Source: Glycomyces paridis (GTDB lineage Bacteria; Actinomycetota; Actinomycetes; Mycobacteriales; Micromonosporaceae). From it: a stretch of DNA of 64,000 nucleotides. Shown one piece after another: positions 62,278-64,000 of the stretch (its first letter is position 1; every line of letters begins with the position of its first letter). The translations under genes and the position numbers were made by a program. The notes beneath the pieces are model-generated. The model was not told the origin of the DNA, made no database searches, and saw only the letters and a program-made list of their open reading frames with translations. The DNA lies in assembly GCF_004912155.1 (NCBI RefSeq), contig NZ_STGX01000011.1, forward strand, positions 1-64,000, given 5' to 3'.

Positions 62278-62686
62278 CGGTGAGCGCTCCTTCCGTGGTC
62301 GCACGGCCGGGGCGGCCGTCATGCAGATCTGGGGTGGCAGGCTCGCCGTGCTCATGTACGGCTCGCAGGCTTCGCCGAGGCTGGGGGTCCGGCGGGGTCC
62401 TGCACGACCGCGCCGAGTACCGAAACTGTTGCGTCGTTTCCGGAACAGTTCCGAAAACTTTCGGTAATAGCGGTGAGACTACGGCAACACCAAAACAGCG
62501 TCAAGGCTGGTAAGTCGCCACAGAGGTCACGATCGGATCACGAATGGCAATCGCATACCACACTTTGGATGGTGAACAGTTTCGGAAGTTTCGCGCACTC
62601 GGCGCGATGAAGTGCGGACCTCTCTTGAGGAGGGCCCGGCGACCGGCTGAACCGTTTCAGTTTCAGGGCGATCGGGCTGGGCCGTT
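62278..62686. other. 409-base intergenic region rich in GTTTC words
   Basis: It holds the dpp-type promoter and operators (62421-62504) and no gene. Beyond the promoter, further GTTTC words occur at 62579-62592 (GTTTCGGAAGTTTCG), 62654-62664 (GTTTCAGTTTC) and 62684-62688, the last ending at the stop of the next gene. Confidence 0.6.
62421..62504 (-). promoter_or_regulatory. dpp-type operon promoter and operator cluster
   Basis: On the minus strand: -35 TTGACG (62504-62499), a 17-base spacer and -10 TAGTCT (62481-62476). Directly downstream lie CCGAAA-AC-TTTCGG (62451-62464), CGGAAC-A-GTTCCG (62441-62453), and CGAAAC (62421-62426) facing GTTTC (62436-62440). The first matches the xylanase operator at 45946-45958. 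Confidence 0.7.
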
Positions 62687-63193
62687 TCACGACCGGCGCG
62701 GCGGGAGCCCCCGCCGATAGCCCTCCCAGAGGCTGCGCATCACGAAGATCTTCTCGTCGAGCGCGGCGTCGGCCGACATGGCGCGGCCCGAGTAGGGAGC
62801 CTGGAGGCGCCACGGCCGCTGCCGGGGGTCGTTGAGGTAGACGACGGGGACGGTCCGCCCGGCGCGGCGCTCGGCGCGGATGTCGGCCACGTCGGTCCAG
62901 GCCGCGAACCGCTCGGGACGGCCTTGGGCGCCGTCGCGTTCGAAGCCCAGCGGGTGCATCCCTCGCTCGTCGAGGACGACCCCGCGCCTGCGGGCGCCCG
63001 CGTAGGCCACCGCGAACGCGACCGCCGCCGCGACGGCGAAGAGCCCCAGCAGCGTCAGGTGGTACCAGTGGCCGACGGCGAGCATGTACAGCACGGCGGG
63101 CACGAGGGCCGCCGCCACGGCGAGGCAGGCGAGGAAGAGGGCGCGGCCGATCACCTGACGCGTCGTCGGACGGAATGTGATCTTGACGGCCAC
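62687..63193 (-). CDS. PH-like small membrane protein
   Basis: The protein has about 168 residues: two membrane helices (about residues 12-55), then a soluble beta-rich domain with GVVLDERGMHPLG and WTDVADIRAERR. This is the layout of actinobacterial bacterial-PH membrane proteins. GTG 63193 is chosen for the GGGGG five bases upstream; GTG 63205 is an alternative. The function is unknown. Confidence 0.7.
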   Translation of the reverse strand: MAVKITFRPTTRQVIGRALFLACLAVAAALVPAVLYMLAVGHWYHLTLLGLFAVAAAVAFAVAYAGARRRGVVLDERGMHPLGFERDGAQGRPERFAAWTDVADIRAERRAGRTVPVVYLNDPRQRPWRLQAPYSGRAMSADAALDEKIFVMRSLWEGYRRGLPPRRS

Positions 63194-63329
63194 AACCACC
63201 CCCACCAGGCTCGTTCCGCTGCCGTTGAGGTGATCGTGCCACGCTGAGCGCGTACGTCAAGCGACAATCCGACAGATACCGGACCAGACACGCTGCGGCT
63301 CACGCGTTCGGGTGTGTCAGGCTTGGTGC

Positions 63330-63836
63330 ATGACGACCGCTGGACCCGAGACGAGCAACGACGCGCCCGACCGTCCCGTGCCGGACAGTGCCTCGCCGGA
63401 CAGCGCTTCGCCGGACAGTGCCTCGTCCAACCGTGCCGCGCCCCGGCGGCGGCTGCGGGTGCGCCGGTCCGCCGCGATCACCGGCGCCGCGTTCGTCGCC
63501 TGGCTCACCGTCGCACCCCTTGCCCTGGCGCTCATGGTCGAGCAGCCGGTCTGGGGCGCGGTCTCGGCGGTGCTCGGCGCGGTCCTCCTGTGCGCCCCCG
63601 TGGCGATCTCGATCTGGGCCTGGCGCTCGGGGATCGACGTCACCGCCGAGGGCATCGCCGTGCGCGGCATGTTCACCAGCCGCGTCATCGAGTGGGAGCA
63701 CATCGACGGCTTCGCGACCGGCGACGACGGCGTCGCGGCCATACTGGACGACCAGTCCCAGGTGCGCCTCGACCCGCTCAAGCCCGAGAACCTGCCGCAG
63801 GTCCTCAGGATCGGCGGCCAGGAGCTGCGCGACTGA
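63330..63836 (+). CDS. PH-like small membrane protein with repeat head
   Basis: The 168-residue protein has a low-complexity Pro/Asp/Ser/Ala head containing three SPDSA-type repeats. Two membrane helices follow (about residues 46-66 and 70-95), then a beta domain with IDVTAEGIAVRGMF and VIEWEHIDGF, as in bacterial PH proteins. It is similar in layout to the divergent gene at 62687-63193, suggesting an old duplication. The ATG at 63330 lacks a Shine-Dalgarno. The function is unknown. Confidence 0.75.
   Translation: MTTAGPETSNDAPDRPVPDSASPDSASPDSASSNRAAPRRRLRVRRSAAITGAAFVAWLTVAPLALALMVEQPVWGAVSAVLGAVLLCAPVAISIWAWRSGIDVTAEGIAVRGMFTSRVIEWEHIDGFATGDDGVAAILDDQSQVRLDPLKPENLPQVLRIGGQELRD
63384..63428 (+). 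repeat. three 15-base tandem repeats
   Basis: Units at 63384, 63399 and 63414 (GACAGTGCCTCGCCG and variants) are in frame and encode the SPDSA repeats of the membrane protein head. Confidence 0.85.
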
Positions 63837-63838
63837 GG

Positions 63839-64000
63839 TCAGTACCCGTCGGCGACGAGGTTCGCCAGCGGCTCCCCCGCCGCGAAGCGGCGGATCTGCG
63901 GCCCCACCGGCGCGTACGCGCGCTCGATCGTGCCGTCCACCGAGGCACCCGCGTGCGGGGTGATGAGCGCGCCCTCCAGGTCCCACAGCGGATGCCCGGC
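63839..64000 (-). CDS. D-isomer-specific 2-hydroxyacid dehydrogenase, C-terminal fragment
   Basis: The last 53 codons are in the window. They read GHPLWDLEGALITPHAGA, then R-x-Y-x-x-x-x-x-Q-I-R and GEPLANLV. This is the C-terminus of NAD-dependent 2-hydroxyacid dehydrogenases; the catalytic His is in TPHAG. The gene continues beyond the right edge. The substrate cannot be named. Confidence 0.85.
   Translation of the reverse strand, partial: AGHPLWDLEGALITPHAGASVDGTIERAYAPVGPQIRRFAAGEPLANLVADGY

Noticed and set aside
58945-62283. 1,112-codon plus-strand frame opposite the importer genes
   Set aside because: It is an antisense shadow; the minus strand carries intact permease and binding-protein genes.

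Overview
This is a GC-rich chromosomal window from an aerobic, plant-polysaccharide-degrading actinomycete. The evidence is very high third-position GC, many GTG/TTG starts, leaderless promoters, a QcrCAB/CtaE respiratory block, MoxR-DUF58-TgpA, IdeR-like iron boxes and CCGAAA/TTTCGG-type operators at xylan genes. The mix of genes, including DUF6301-like and Stealth proteins and two GH10 xylanases, would fit Glycomycetaceae or a neighbouring family. The genus cannot be fixed from sequence alone.

Layout. 1-6.1 kb: a xylose/xyloside operon on the minus strand (GH31 alpha-xylosidase, xylulokinase, start of xylose isomerase), dps, and a secreted GH10-CBM2 xylanase. 6.1-9.1 kb: leuS, preceded by a leaderless nine-codon leader peptide with tandem Leu CTT codons and an intrinsic terminator (putative attenuator). 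9.3-14 kb: moxR, DUF58 and tgpA (transglutaminase). 14-19.2 kb: a DEDDh/GIY-YIG nuclease whose 3' end abuts a TnpB-only IS605-type element, then a RelA/SpoT-like gene. 19.3-25.4 kb: respiratory genes ctaE, qcrC, qcrA, qcrB (minus) and a degenerate receiver plus trpD (plus). 25.5-35.6 kb: zinc-ribbon protein, Nif3, XRE regulator, phosphatase, M3 peptidase, Stealth sugar-phosphate transferase, 2H phosphoesterase. 35.4-41.6 kb: cydABDC and a coupled small membrane protein. 41.7-49.9 kb: proC, an epimerase under paired palindromic operators, GNAT, a second GH10 xylanase, bfr/bfd with iron boxes, threonine aldolase, DUF6301-like and DUF3159 genes. 50.0-52.6 kb: an unusual cluster of a Crp/Fnr regulator, a membrane microprotein, a minimal nucleotidyltransferase, a PycTM-like membrane protein and an orphan. 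52.7-53.8 kb: CDP-alcohol phosphatidyltransferase and membrane partner. 53.9-62.3 kb: GH42 beta-galactosidase and a complete Opp/Dpp-type importer. 62.7-64 kb: two small membrane proteins and the end of a 2-hydroxyacid dehydrogenase.

How it works together. Secreted xylanases cut xylan. The Dpp-type importer, which shares an operator type with one xylanase, probably imports oligosaccharides. GH31, GH42, XylA and XylB finish their breakdown into the pentose phosphate pathway. Promoters of these loci share one architecture: TTGAC(A/G/T), 17-18 bp, a -10 box, then a palindromic operator just downstream, as expected for road-block repression by LacI-type regulators.

The strongest candidates for something new are the Crp/NTase/PycTM-like cluster (50.0-52.6 kb) and the leaderless leader-peptide attenuator of leuS.
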